A stretch of 64,000 bases of DNA from Cryptomeria japonica (Eukaryota; Streptophyta; Pinopsida; Cupressales; Cupressaceae). The notes under the pieces were generated by a model, which was not told the DNA's origin, ran no database searches, and was given only the letters and a program-made list of their open reading frames with translations. Shown here one piece after another: positions 33,749 through 46,208 of the stretch. The DNA lies in the NCBI RefSeq assembly GCF_030272615.1, contig NC_081405.1, forward strand, positions 470,692,008-470,756,007, read 5' to 3'. Each line of letters begins with the position of its first letter. Positions within the stretch are counted from its first letter, which is position 1. The translations under genes and the position numbers were made by a program.

Positions 33749-35917
33749 GGACGACATGAACCGCTGCTGCCAGAGTTCAAGCCCAAAGGTAATACAGGCC
33801 TAGGCTTTGAAAAAGAGATCCTTCCTAAACTCAGATTTAAAGGAAAACCTAGCAAACCATTTTGCCCACCTACTGTAAAGAGGACACCTTTCATAATCAA
33901 AGCACCATCAAGCAATATTGTCACTGCCCCATCGAGGCTCACAAACCCACCGCAACCGTCATCAGTGCCAAAAATCCCACCAATTGAACTAGTAATCCCA
34001 TCCACAGCAGTCATCACATCAATAAAACCATTCATAGCAGCAACTATATTGGAACCCGTAGCAGCATCTATGGCACCAGCCGTTCCAATAGAAGCCACTA
34101 AATCAACCCTGTCGATACTTCCAGTGACAAAACCTTTAAACCCCATCACAGTTCCTGCAGCACCGATCACCTCAAAGGTACATAAACCAATCACACCTGC
34201 AGTATTCAACTCCAGCGACATCCTAGTATGGTATAGCAATCGGATGCTGGAAAGTGATTCAGAGACCGACTCACATGAGTGGGAATTTGATTCTGTACAG
34301 CTTAACACTTCAGATGAGGAAGACACGTCACCACCTCCACCACGCAAAGACATTCCTGTTTACAGAGAAGCACAGATAAAGACCACTTGGGTACCTGAGC
34401 TGGAAACATCTTCCACAGACCCTACGTCTCATCCTACGCCGGATTCTGATAGGGAGAGTACCATCAACAACCTTCACCACACTGTCTTAACCCTCACTGA
34501 TACATCTCCCGCACTTAACTTAATCGATGAAGTAATGCCCATTATCCACCCTGAACTCATCGAATGGAACCAACCAAATCCCCCATGTCTTGACCTCTTC
34601 CAAAACGATGAGGCTATCATTGACTTTTTGGAATTAAGGTATAATCTACCAAGCGGGGATCACAAAGCTGGATTCGCCATTGAACTTAATAGCGCAGCAT
34701 ACTTCGGGGCGGATGCCAAACCCTTCAGCTGCAAAAATATAACATTAAAACATGGATCTTCCAGTGAAAACCACACTGTGGCACTGTTTGATCCAACAAA
34801 AGTAAAAAGAAAGAGCGTATCCAACGGTGAAAACCTCTCTGAGGCACTTGAGGATGAAGGGTTTGACATTCTCCCTGCTAGTACACAACAGGAACGATCG
34901 ATGATTCTCATTGAGGAGACTAAAGAATACAATGTGGGGACTCCTGAAAACCCTCATATCATACATCTGGCATCTCTTCTCACTCCAGAGGAACAGCCTC
35001 AATTTATAGAGTTCTTCCAACAGCGTCAGATCAACTTTGCATGGTCATATGTAGACATGCCTGGGCTTGATCCTATTTTAGTCATGCATCATCTCACAGT
35101 AGCAAAAGGAGCCAAACCTATCAAGCAGAAGCTTCGTAAGATGCATCCTCAGATTGCCATGCTAGTCAAAACAAAACTCAAGAAACTCCTGGATGTTGGT
35201 TTCATTAGACCAATTGATTATGCAGAATGGATCTCCAACATTGTACCAGTTGGCAAACCAAAAGGGGGCATCCGCATTTGTACAGACTTCAGAGATTTGA
35301 ATAAGGCATGTCCTAAGGATGACTTCCCTCTACCAAATATCGACATCATAGTAGATTTGACAGCAGGACATGCCATGCTTTCACTCATGGATGGCTTTTC
35401 AGGATACAATCAAATAAAGATCGCACCAGAGGACCAACATAAGACAGCCTTCACATGTCCATGGGGTACATACTGTTGGAATGTAATGCCTTTTGGTCTA
35501 AAGAATGCAGGAGCGACCTATCAAAGAGCAATGACCACCATCTTCCATGACATGATGCATACTATAATGGAAGATTATGTGGATGATTTACTAGCAAAAT
35601 CACTTACTAGAGAAAGACATCTTCACATCTTAGATAAAATCTTTGATAGACTGGAACAATACCATGTTCGACTCAACCCAAAGAAATGTGTCTTCGGAGT
35701 GACCTCCGAGAAGCTTCTAGGATACATTGTCTCAAGAAAAGGCATTGAGGTCAATCCAGCAAAGGTTAAAGCAATCATGGACATGCCACCTCCAAAGAAT
35801 ATCAGTCAGCTAAGAACACTACAAGGATGGCTTCAATCTATCCACAGATTCATTGCACAATTGGCTGATAAGTGTCACCCATTCACACACCTGCTACACA
35901 AGAACATCCGCTTTTAG
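33749..35917 (+). pseudogene. Element A reverse transcriptase region
   Basis: This is open from the TAA at 33746 to a TAG at 35915-35917. A spacer rich in Pro, Thr, Ala and acidic residues comes first (about 34000-34600), then NDEAIIDFLELRYNLPSG, which has a counterpart in B. Reverse transcriptase follows: ICTDFRDLNKACPKDDFPLP, LMDGFSGYNQI, CWNVMPFGLKNAGATYQRAM, the catalytic YVDD (nt 35576-35587) and VFGVTSEKLLGYIVSRKGIE. The stop falls in the segment joining reverse transcriptase to RNase H, where B has a CAA codon at the aligned place. Confidence 0.9.
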
Positions 35918-38200
35918 TGGGATGACAGATGCCAGCAAGCATTTCAGGCGCTTAAAGACTATCTCATGAATCCACCATTGCTGATGCCACCAGATCCAAG
36001 TAGACCATTATTGCTCTATATCTCAGCAACAAGTACAGCATTGGGTGTACTACTGGCACAACATAATGCAGAAGGAAAAGAGTGTGCTATTTACTACATC
36101 TCTCGCACACTGGTGGGCTATGAACTCAATTACACACCTATTGAGCGAGCTTGCCTAGCAGTAATCTTGGAAGCCACTAAACTGAGGCACTATCTGTTAA
36201 CACACAAGGTGCAACTCATTGCAAAGATTGATCCACTCAAGTATTTACTTAGCAAAGCAGCATTGACAGGTCGCTTAGCCAAATGGGTGATGATTCTAAG
36301 TGAATTTGATATTGAGTATGTGGACCGTAAAGCTATCAAAGGTCAGGTTATTGCAGATCAGTTGGCCGATGCACCTCTCATAGGTGATCATCCTCTCATT
36401 TCCAATTTTCCAGATGAAGAGATATTCATGATTACAGAAGCACAGTCATGGAAATTATACTTTGATGGTTCATACACTAGGCACGGCTCGGGGGCAGGCA
36501 TTTTGTTTATCACACCTCAAGGTGATAGCATCCCGAAGTCTTACAGGCTCACATTTCCATGCACAAACAACATAGCAGAGTATGAGGCTTTGATCACAGG
36601 ACTCAGATTAGCCATACAATGGAAATTAAAAGAATTGCAAGTATATGGCGATTCCCAACTAGTCATTCGACAAGCAACAGATGAGTATCAGACCAAAGAT
36701 GATAAACTCATGCCATACAAGCAAATGGTGGACAATCTAAAGACATCATTTACTACTATCACTTTTGAGCAGATACCAAGAGATCAGAATCGAGCTGCTG
36801 ACGCTATGGCTACCATCGCATCTCTACTAGATCTTCCACAGAATTCAACATGCTACGAGTTCTTGGTAGAACAACTTTGGATCCCCGCTTATGATATCCC
36901 CGAATCTGAAATGATATGTTGCCTTGTTGGTTCTGAATCCCCATGGTACGGTGAGTTCTACACCTATCTCTGCGATCACACCCTTCCTCCCAACCAATCA
37001 AATAACCAACGTAAAACCTTCATTCGCCAAACTGCTCGATATACCATTATTGCCGAAACCCTATACCGACGCGGTCTTGATGGTACTCTCCTTCGATGTC
37101 TAGAACAAGGTGAGATAACAAAGGCTTTGGAAGAGGTACATGAAGGAATTTGCGGGACTCACTCAAGTGGTCCATCACTAGCCAAGAAGATCATGCGAGC
37201 TGGATACTATTGGCCATCTATGGAAAAGGATTCCTACTACTTTGTGAGGAAGTGCAAAAAATGTCAAGTTCATGGCAACCTAATACATGCACCAGCTCAA
37301 GAACTGCAACCAATCACAACACCATGGCCTTTTTGTCAATGGGGTCTTGATCTTGTGGGTAAAATCCATCCATCTTCATCCAATGGCCATAAATTCATTA
37401 TTACCACCACCGAATATTTCACCAAGTGGATCGAAGCTGTTCCACTTACCCAAGTCACCGGCAAGCAGATCGCCTCATTCATCCTCAATTACATCATCTG
37501 CCGGTATGGTGTGCCCATGTCCATTGTCACAGATAACGGTCTTCCTTTCAAAAATCAGGATGTTCGTGAGCTTTGTGAGAAATTTCATATCCAACACCGC
37601 TTTTCCACTCCCTATTACCCACAAGGCAATGGTCAGGCCGAAGCATCCAATAAAAACATATTGAGGATCCTAAAGAAGACAGTCAATGATGTCGGCCGTG
37701 ATTGGCATGTTCAATTGAATCCAGCGCTATGGGCATATCGAACTAGCATTCGGACCCCTACAGGTGCAACTCCTTATTCATTGGTCTATGGTGCTGAAGC
37801 TATCTTACCTATTGAGGTCGAGATACCATCCTTACGAGTTTCATTGCACAATCTCATCGATGATGAAGCATACAGAGTATCTCATCTTCAGGACTTAGAG
37901 TTACTAGATGAGAAGCGACAAGCTGCATACAATCACCTCAAAGCCTATCAGCAGCGCATGAGTAGAAGCTACAATCACCGAGTTAGATCTCGTACATTTG
38001 AGGTAGGTGATCTTGTTCTTCAAGAAAATCCTCGCAACCAACCAAACAGAGAACATCAAGGCAAGTTTGAATCAAACTGGTTGGGCCCGTATGTTGTCAC
38101 TGCTGTATTCGGGTCTGGGGCATATCAGTTGGCTACATCAGACGGAGAACCGCTCGCAGATCCAATCAATAGCATGCACCTCAAACGGTTTTATACCTAA
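35918..38200 (+). pseudogene. Element A RNase H, archaeal-type RNase H, integrase
   Basis: Numbering is from the ATG at 35966 (744 residues). Residues 1-150 are the native RNase H (PLLLYISATSTALGVLLAQ); the usual first Asp is Ser. Residues about 162-290 are a second, archaeal-type RNase H with its acidic residues present (LYFDGS, NIAEYEAL, VYGDSQLVIRQ, NRAADAMA), the hallmark of Tat elements. Integrase follows, with zinc-binding His/Cys (GICGTHSS, CKKCQVHG), D462 (WGLDLVGK), D523 (IVTDNGLPF) and E559 (GQAEASNK), a correct D,D(35)E layout. The GPY/F module (NWLGPYVV) and the end MHLKRFYT follow, with no chromodomain. The part is intact but sits behind upstream stops. Confidence 0.9.
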
Positions 38201-40640
38201 GGTGTACAAGGCATCAGGCTCCCCTGCATATCAGAAAATACCAAAAACATTCAGAAAAATGTCCTAAAGAAAATACAAAAACATTCAAAAAAGTAAAGAA
38301 AAATCATGCATCCAAACGGTGAACAAACACTCCAGTGGCACCTTGGGTAAGTACGATGGCGAAAACCTGGCAAATAGGCGCCACTCATAAAGGCAATGGC
38401 TCCAGTATCTTTCAGGCTCATTGCGATCACATTCATACATACACACATCCATCCATCTAACCATGGCTTGTTATTTGATCTGTCATCCAAGAAAGTACTT
38501 CATGCGTCTAGCATCCCGCTTTTTCATAAATCATGTCCAACTTGGGGGCAATGCCCTTACAATCTAGATGATGGAAGTGGATTCTACATTACTGGTGATT
38601 CATTGGCAAAAACATTCAAAAATGTCTCGCAAAATACAAAAACATTCAAAAATGTCTCGCAAAATACAAAAACATTCAAAAATGTCTCGCAAAATATCAA
38701 AAACATTCAAAAATGACTCACAAAATCCACAAACATTCAAAAACTATTACACAAAATCCAAAAACATCGAAAAACCATCGAAAATCACCCAAAAAACATG
38801 ACAACACCTTGTACATATTCATCCGATCAGATACAAAATACTCACACAAATGACCACTTATCACTTGACCAACACAATCAACATCAACAATCCAAACTGT
38901 CTTAAACAAGGATGCATCCTTCCTTATCAAAACAAAGACAAGATGACATTTTCTTTGACAAGAAAATTGTGTTAAGCTATCAAATACTTGGTTGATTTAT
39001 GAGTACAATCATTTGTTTATCTGTATCGGGATCTTTCAGCATTGTTTTGTATCGTTTGCGCATTACTTCCGATGAAGTACTGGGGCATGTACTAATGGTG
39101 TCTACGTGGGAAGTTCACCAAGCTACATGATCTTATGCAAAATGCAGTCATAGATCATTACGGCTTGTTGACTACAGCGTATACCTCGACCATATGAGCA
39201 TGAACCATTACCAAGGATCCATATTCTTTATTCTTTATGTATATATTGTTTGTTTGCAGGTACAATTCTCTTTCTTTGGTTCCTCCTACCTCATCCAAAC
39301 TGGATAAAGGTTTTATCTCTTATTACGGTATGCACTTGTCTCAGGATATGATCAGCCTAAGATCAAGGAGGACGTTCCAAGTCATGCATGAAAGGAGATA
39401 ATCCTTATCTGTTCCGCAAGCAATACTCAGGTCAACTTGATCCATTATATCAAGTTGCTTGTATTAACTTGCTATATAAAAATCCATATAAGAAATACTC
39501 TGGTCATCTTGAATCTTTATGTCAAGTTGCTTGTATTTTCTTACAACATTTTAAAGCTCAATGATGAAAAATAAAGCACCATGGATCGTCATTCCATCTC
39601 ATTTGTATATATTGCATTTCGTTGCATTCCACCCATCCATACATTCATAATAGCTGCATATCATGCATACATAGTCATAATAATGCATACTCTATTTTAC
39701 TCATCTTCTTCCATAGGACTCGATCCTAGTCCTCCATATCTTCTATCTAACATCAAATCCCCCCTCACCCTCCCTATCTTGATCATCAACATCATCCTAA
39801 TCCCTTCATCGCTTCCCATCCTCACTCATCCACAAAATTAAGCCAGTTACTCTATCTACACAGATACATCGACTCCCACACACCTAGACTATCAACAGAT
39901 ACTCTGATCAAGTATCTTCGGGTCTCAACAGGTAATCGATTATGGTAATCCTAGACTACATCAGGCATTTATCACAATGACCTAGTCTCAACGGGGTTGC
40001 CATGATTCCCCACAACCATCCATCACACGCACACACTATCAATTGATCAACCAATCAAACACAATCCAACGGACAATTACATCAATTGTCTACGTCTCAA
40101 CGAGTATTTTGCTTCATATACCTTGACTTCATCGGGCAATTACATCAATTGTCTAAGTCACCATCAGGTCACTTTGATTCACTTACTCAGACTTTATCAT
40201 GTCCAAGCGACCAACTGACATCAACTGTCACGCTTTGACTTGACTGGGGCAATTCAACCGATTGCACCAGATTGTCCAACCAATTTTGATCAATTGTATA
40301 GCATCAATCAAAACCCCACACTACATCTGCTATGTATCTCTTGCATGACCTCAGGGTACTCGCTGGCTTGTTGTTTCTTCATATTCACTCCATTTTCTCC
40401 CATTCTTTCATCATTAGTTCTAATTTCTTCTATTCTACCTCCCCTCCACTTTTCATTCTTTTTCGAGAGATCGCCCGATTTTATAAAAAAAAGCAAAAAC
40501 AAAAAAAAACAAAACATTCGGCCCATCTCTCGAGGGGGCATACCACCCATTAAATTTACATTTTATGGGGCATTTCTTCACACCTATTTTTCTTTCTTTG
40601 AAACGACGCGATAAACCGCACCGTCTCAAAGAGGGGCAAA
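38201..40640 (+). other. Element A 3' untranslated region
   Basis: About 2.4 kb without pol-like or PMD-like frames on either strand. It includes the 30-bp repeats at 38608-38762 and a loosely repetitive part at about 39890-40280 in which atcaattgtc and gtctcaacg words recur. It ends in the polypurine tract aaagaggggcaaa (40628-40640) against the 3' LTR. Confidence 0.7.
38608..38762 (+). repeat. 30-bp tandem repeats in element A 3' region
   Basis: Three near-perfect copies of a 30-base unit (starting aaaaacattcaaaaatgtct) are followed by two or three drifting copies. Related words also occur at 38240-38300. An open frame through them (FKNVSQNTKT repeats) is a by-product of the period being a multiple of three. 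Confidence 0.9.
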
Positions 40641-42486
40641 TGTAGTCACATAAATCTGTCCACTTAATTAAATGAATACTTAGTATTTATTTGATTATTT
40701 AACCATCAATTAATAATTAATTAAATTAATATTTAATTAATTCATCTTAACCCTATTCTCCTATTAATTAAATAAATTATTCAATTTATTTGATTTAATT
40801 CACTTAACCAAATTCAGACCATTAATTAAATAAATAAATCATATTTATTTAATTAAATCTTCTCTCACATTTAAATAAATTAATATTTATTTAAAACCCC
40901 CAAAATCCCACCTCTCACATTTAAATAAATAAATCATTTATTTAAAATCACCTTTATCCTCCACCCACTTGCATTTTCCTACAAATACAAGTTGCACAAT
41001 TATTTTAAATAAATAATTTATTTAAATCACCTTTATCCTCCACCCACTTGTATTTTCCTACAAAAGCAAGTTGCACAACTATTTTAAATAAATTATTTAT
41101 TTAAAATCCTATTTATCCTCACCCACTTGAAACCTTTAATGGTTTCCCTTAAAGTATTCAAACTTGATGGCTTTAAAGTCTTCAAACTTGATGGCTTCCT
41201 TCTATAATCTTCTTAAGACTTTAATGGTTTTCCTTAAAGTCTTCAAGCCTTTAATGGTTTTCCTTAAAGTCTTCAAGCCTTTAATGGTTTCCCTCAAAGT
41301 CTTCAAGCATTTTAATGCTTTATCTTCATTTTTCTCATTTAAATAAATTAATATTTATTTGAATATTTATCCAAATGCAAATTACACCATTTAATTGAAA
41401 TAAATGATTTTATTTTAATTGAAAATACCAAAATTTCTCCCACTTGCATTTTCCTACAAAATCCACTTGTATGCCTAAACCCCTTCTAGATTCTTCTAAA
41501 CCCTTCCTAATTAGCCTAATCCATCCCCTAAATATTGTCACATTCCTAAGCAAATTGGAGTCACTTCTCAAAGACTCCAAAGTCTTTGAAAAGCAATTAA
41601 TGCTTTGTGTGTTCAACAAATTAACCCTCAAAGTCTTTGATAACCATTGAAGGCTTTCAACCTTCAACCACTTAATCCCCAAAGTCTCCAATAACCATTA
41701 ATGGTTACCTCAAACCCTCCCACATGGTTAAAACATTTGTTTTGACTCAACCTCTACCCAACCCAAAGGTCTCATCAAGCCTTTAATGCTTTGACCATGA
41801 TTATCTCTTAATCATTTGCACAAAGGTTTATCCTTGGATTAACTCTTAATCCAATGGGTAATCTTAATTTAGACTTGACCCTTACCTTCTAGATAACCAT
41901 GAGGTCTTCTCAGGCCTTTAATGCCTCCAACCTCTTCTCTCAACCCAATCCTATGTTGACACTTGTCACCATTTTATTGGTGCCAATTGTGCACATGGAT
42001 CCCCAACTTTCAAACTTGGCCCTTGATTAAACCATTCAATCTTAACCCTTCATTTCCCCATTTCTTCTATAAATAGAACCCTTCTCCTCAAGCAAAAAGA
42101 AGCATTTTAGAGTATTGTTGTTATACTGGCATTAGCATAGAGCTTTTTCATAGCATCACTATCTACTCTTGCATAGTATTTGCTTATCATATTCAACCAT
42201 CTTGAATCTCCATATGGCATCCATGGCTAGTGCTAAAAGCTGAGAGCTACACTCATTTGGGACTTGGAGAGGAGAGAAACAAGGGAGAAGCATCAAAAGG
42301 CATCATGGAAGCATCTTAGGGAGGCTCTTCTCCTTTCTTTTATTTTGTTAAACTTCTTTCATGCTTTTTGAAATCTCTCTTGATATGTTTGGAATGGTTT
42401 TTAGTTCTTTGTTTTGTTTTTATGGTTGAAACTAACTTATTAACATTGAACTTTGTTGTTGCCTTGTCCCCATTTCCATGACATCA
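40641..42486 (+). repeat. Element A 3' LTR
   Basis: Matches the 5' LTR at 1842 of 1846 positions with the same ends and no indel. It is followed by the CCTAT target duplication. Confidence 0.95.
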
Positions 42487-42491
42487 CCTAT

Positions 42492-43533
42492 AAATACCAA
42501 TATAAACCCATTTGATAAGGATTGGAAACAATGATCTTGTAATACAATTTTTTACCTTTCTAATTCATTTTTTCTTTTTCTCTTTTTTTAGTTTTTAATC
42601 TTTCAGTCTTCTCCTATCTTTTACAAGTTCATTTCAATGAATACTCAATGAGATTGACATTTAATTAAGGCCACTAACATTTTAATGATCCTAAAGTGTC
42701 TTTTGTGGTAATTTGGACTGCATTGATTATGTGAAGTTTATCTTTCATTCATATAAAGTTACTCTAAAGATAGCATCAACCTATGTGGTGGTTGCAATAG
42801 TGGGTCATGCCAAGGTTTATTTTAGTCAAATTTTTCTATTCATCAAATGATGCATTGAAGATATTCGTCACAAAACTTAGAATATTATCAATCCTTTCCT
42901 TCTTACCCCTTTTTTCTATTTTTGAAATAGTGGTTAATTTAAGATTAGACAATTTCCTTTTATTGCTTTGTTAGATTATTTTGGTGCAAGGATTGATTAA
43001 TTTTTTATTAAGACAAGCAAGTGTTTTCTTTAAAAAGAAAAACTATATTCAATTATGTAATCAATTTTTGAACTTGATATTCAATTTAATATATGCCAAT
43101 TTTGTAAATAATCTTTTTATGAAATTCTTTATTCATTATTGTATCTAATTGTGGTGATAAATTATGAATTCTTTGAGATTGTACATAAGTGACTCTTTAA
43201 CTTCCAAGGTGCAATTCATTCAGTTTGAAATTTTAAGGTAGTACTCCAAGGTGTGCTTATAAAGTATCATTTCTAACAAAAAATATTATTTGAAATTAAT
43301 TCTTATAATATGTTTGAATATTTAAGAGTTCCATTGGAGCCCCTTGACACAAACAACTCTTGGGGTGTAAAAACATTTCAAGCAGGGAACTAATATTGTT
43401 GCGAGTCAAAATAGCCATCAATGAAAATGTCTTTTTCCCAAGTTGATTATAGGCAAATTCTGATCACAAACACACCAAGAGAAGTATCTTTACAAAAACG
43501 GTTGCAAGGTGTGTGCCCTTGGTCTCCTTGCAT
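42492..43533. other. AT-rich intergenic DNA between elements
   Basis: No gene or known repeat is seen. The sequence is AT-rich with T runs. Confidence 0.5.
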
Positions 43534-43837
43534 TGTGCAACATAGCGCTCAGGTTTGTGACATGGCTTAACTGCCTCCTGTGGTTTCTATAAGTCTAGTG
43601 GTTGTATCAGGCATTAACAAGTCGATCCTTTGGTGCAACGACAACCACACTTGTAACAAGTGGTATCAGAGCTTGGTCACAAGTTCAAACCGCTCACTTG
43701 TGTTTGGGTGGGGAATTGTTGCAATGCTCGGGTTTGTGACATGGCTTAACTGCCTCCTATGGATTCTATAAGTCTAGTGGTTGTATCAGGCATGAACAAG
43801 TTGATATTTTGGTGCAACAACAACCACACTTGTAATA
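43534..43837 (+). mobile_element. Miniature LTR element (TRIM-like), 304 bp
   Basis: Two direct repeats of about 125 and 121 bases (43534-43658 and 43717-43837) share gtttgtgacatggcttaact and caaccacacttgtaa. The first ends in CA and is followed after two bases by TGGTATCAGAGC (43661-43672), the initiator-Met primer-binding site. Before the second repeat lies a purine-rich run (gggtggggaa) as polypurine tract. The internal region is only 58 bases and cannot code. This is the layout of terminal-repeat retrotransposons in miniature. I could not find a clean target duplication, so the outer limits may be off by some bases. Confidence 0.75.
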
Positions 43838-44312
43838 AAAACATCTAATACATTATGAAAGATATAAATATCAAGTATAGCACATGATTGGTTGATACTT
43901 ATGTTTGTCCTAAAACTCTAAATGATGTCCAAGGAGATTTTGAATTTCTTTATCTAAATGACTCTTCCAATGTATCATGCACAACATGGATAGGAGGGGA
44001 AACAAATGGTTACTACAATGCAAAATCACAACACTTCTACATAAAGGTATATTTTGATTCATTGAGACAAAGGTGTGTAACTGAAGATAAGATATAGTTT
44101 GATTTCTTGGACAAGAGATATAGAGAAAATCCAAAATATTTTCATATGCTCTCACATGAATATTGTATATGTCTAGGCTCATATTAGATCTTGGAAAGGA
44201 CCAAATCTTTGATTTATTTATTTTTGGAATGGATTGTGTATGACCACTTGATCAACAAAAAATGTAACCTCTTCTAAAGTTGCCTAAAATAATATAAAAA
44301 AATTGTTATAGA

Positions 44313-44347
<35 letters not shown>
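43838..44347. other. AT-rich DNA ending in an (AT)n run
   Basis: A 69-codon frame at 43888-44097 matches nothing I know. The region ends in an (AT)n microsatellite (about 44316-44347), the target of element B. Confidence 0.5.
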
Positions 44348-44351
<4 letters not shown>

Positions 44352-46020
44352 ACGTCGTAAATTGTACGCACTTGCTAAAGCAGTACAATTTCACACCTAG
44401 TTTAGCACCCGCCTTGGTGCATTTTGCATTATGCATTGCATTTCCCCTTTAGCACTTAATTAATCAAATAAATTAGGTCTAAGGTTCTATTTCATCATCT
44501 TCCACATCATAAAGTCGGGCCCTTTTCATTAAAGTGTGCCCCTTTCATTTTATTCCTCCAATACATCATTTAACCAAAAACCCTAATTAGGTCCTATTTT
44601 GAACTTAGGGGCTTGATTTCAGGGGTCAAAACATCTTGAAATCACCTGTAACTTCGAGATTCACTCTAAAATCATCATATCCGATGGCCTTGAAAATTTG
44701 GTGAAAAGTTGTCGGGACCGTGGCGCCTGGAGTGCACACGGTCCCGAACATTTTTCTCGAAATTTTAGGAGCGCAATCCAATCATAAAATAAAGCTTAAC
44801 CCCAAGAAATTGGCAGGAGATTCAATCTCTAGGTCGGCCAAAAGTTGGAATTAAGACCTAGGGTTTCATACATAAGAGCTCTCTTTCTTCATTTGAAAGG
44901 ATCCGAATTTTGGCTTCAGGAATCTCATATACAGCAAAAGGGCAGATCTTTGAAGACTTGAGCAACATTCAACATTCATTCATCAAGCATTCATCAATTT
45001 CATTCATCCACTTAAGGCTTGGAAGACATTGAAGAGCAATAGGGGATCACCGACTGAAGATTGGCTTATACCCCTCCCTTGGGGTTGGGTATGATTTCAT
45101 GTTGTTTTCATGTCTTTGCATGAGCTTCATTATATCATTTGCATTCATGCTTTAGATCACTTTGCATCTTGATTTGGAGCATTCACATTATCATTTACAA
45201 GCAATTAGGGTTTACTTTCTAGGTTGCTCTAGTTTGCTTACTTGCATTTTAGGATCTTGCACATACACAAGGTCTGCACACACATTACTTTTACAATACA
45301 ACTCGGCTATTCATGGAGGTGGAAATCAGAAAAGTGGGGGTTTGACTAAGGCAAAACCCTATATAGCCACCCAAAACACCTTTTCAGATATAAGTGCAGA
45401 TTTTGGGATTCAGACGACGCTGCAAGTTGCAGATCCGGAAGAAGCAGACGGAGACCGAACCATACACCAAGTTTCAGAGCCGAAGAGCAGGACAGGGGCG
45501 TGGGGCACCCTGGTCCTACCAGGACAGGGGTGCTGGGCACCCTGGTCCTTGGGACAAAGGCACTGGGTGCCCTGGTCCCTCTATCAGACAACAAGTTTTC
45601 AGCAGTTCGGACAGCTTTCTAGGTTGTAAGATAGCAGTTTCAGGAGCAGTTTCAGGGGCAGAATTAGGATAGTGGCACCCGCGCCCCTGTCCCGAACATT
45701 TTCACTCAAATTTTGACTCCGGGTACGCATTTGCATTCTTGTCTTGTCCTTGTGTTTACAACTTTCCATAGTTTAAGTTCAATTCTGCAATCTTGTTATT
45801 AGTTCATACCTGCACTTTGGGGTTAGGGATTGAACTTGCATCATTTTATCTTTCAATTACAACAAAGGAATAGAAATCCTAATAGGTAGCCCATGGCTCT
45901 CTCTTCTACAAAAAGAAGTAGCCAATTGTGTGATACCTCTAGGCTCTTTCATATTCCACACTGTGTGTCAAAAGGTAGGATTAGGACATGTTAGCCTAGT
46001 CTCGCTTTTTCCCCTACACA
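44348..46020 (+). repeat. Element B 5' LTR
   Basis: A 1673-bp LTR that starts tgtaacgtcgtaaattg. It contains GC-rich units around caccctggtcc at about 33-bp spacing (45489-45580) and a word gggaccgtggcgcc near 44714. A 155-codon frame here (45162-45629) recurs in the 3' LTR but is non-coding repeat. Confidence 0.9.
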
Positions 46021-46023
46021 TTT

Positions 46024-46041
46024 TGGTGAACCCGACGTGAA
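46024..46041 (+). other. Element B primer-binding site
   Basis: The 18 bases TGGTGAACCCGACGTGAA, three bases after the LTR, are identical to those of element A. Confidence 0.75.
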
Positions 46042-46208
46042 TCTTATTATTGCTTTCTCTTGCATTGCATTTGTTAGATCTAGATCTAGATTTAGTGTGT
46101 TTCATTTAAGTTTCATTTAAAAAAAAAAAAAGAAAAAAAAAAGGAAAGGTGTGTTTCTTTGTTTCTTTTGCATTGTGTGTTTAAGTTTTATGCAACTTTT
46201 ATTTCAAA

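Larger units (their letters stand above)
26361..42486 (+). mobile_element. Ty3/gypsy Tat-lineage element A, complete 16.1 kb
   Basis: Two 1846-bp LTRs differ at only four positions by direct line-by-line comparison. The element is flanked by a perfect CCTAT duplication (26356-26360 and 42487-42491). A primer-binding site, gag, protease, reverse transcriptase, RNase H, a second archaeal-type RNase H, integrase and a polypurine tract follow in order. Reverse transcriptase before integrase defines gypsy. The second RNase H and absence of a chromodomain point to the Tat lineage. All coding parts lie in one frame but are broken by stops at 32471, 33746 and 35915. Confidence 0.95.

Noticed and set aside
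37412-37414. Asp to Glu change in TTTEYFTKW of element A integrase as loss of a catalytic residue
   Set aside because: Spacing shows that the catalytic acids are D462 in WGLDLVGK, D523 in IVTDNG and E559 in GQAEASNK. The D/E before YFTKW is not one of them.
45162-45629. 155-codon frame in element B LTR, repeated at 56289-56756
   Set aside because: It lies within the LTR and recurs only because the LTR is duplicated; its composition is repeat-like with no domain.
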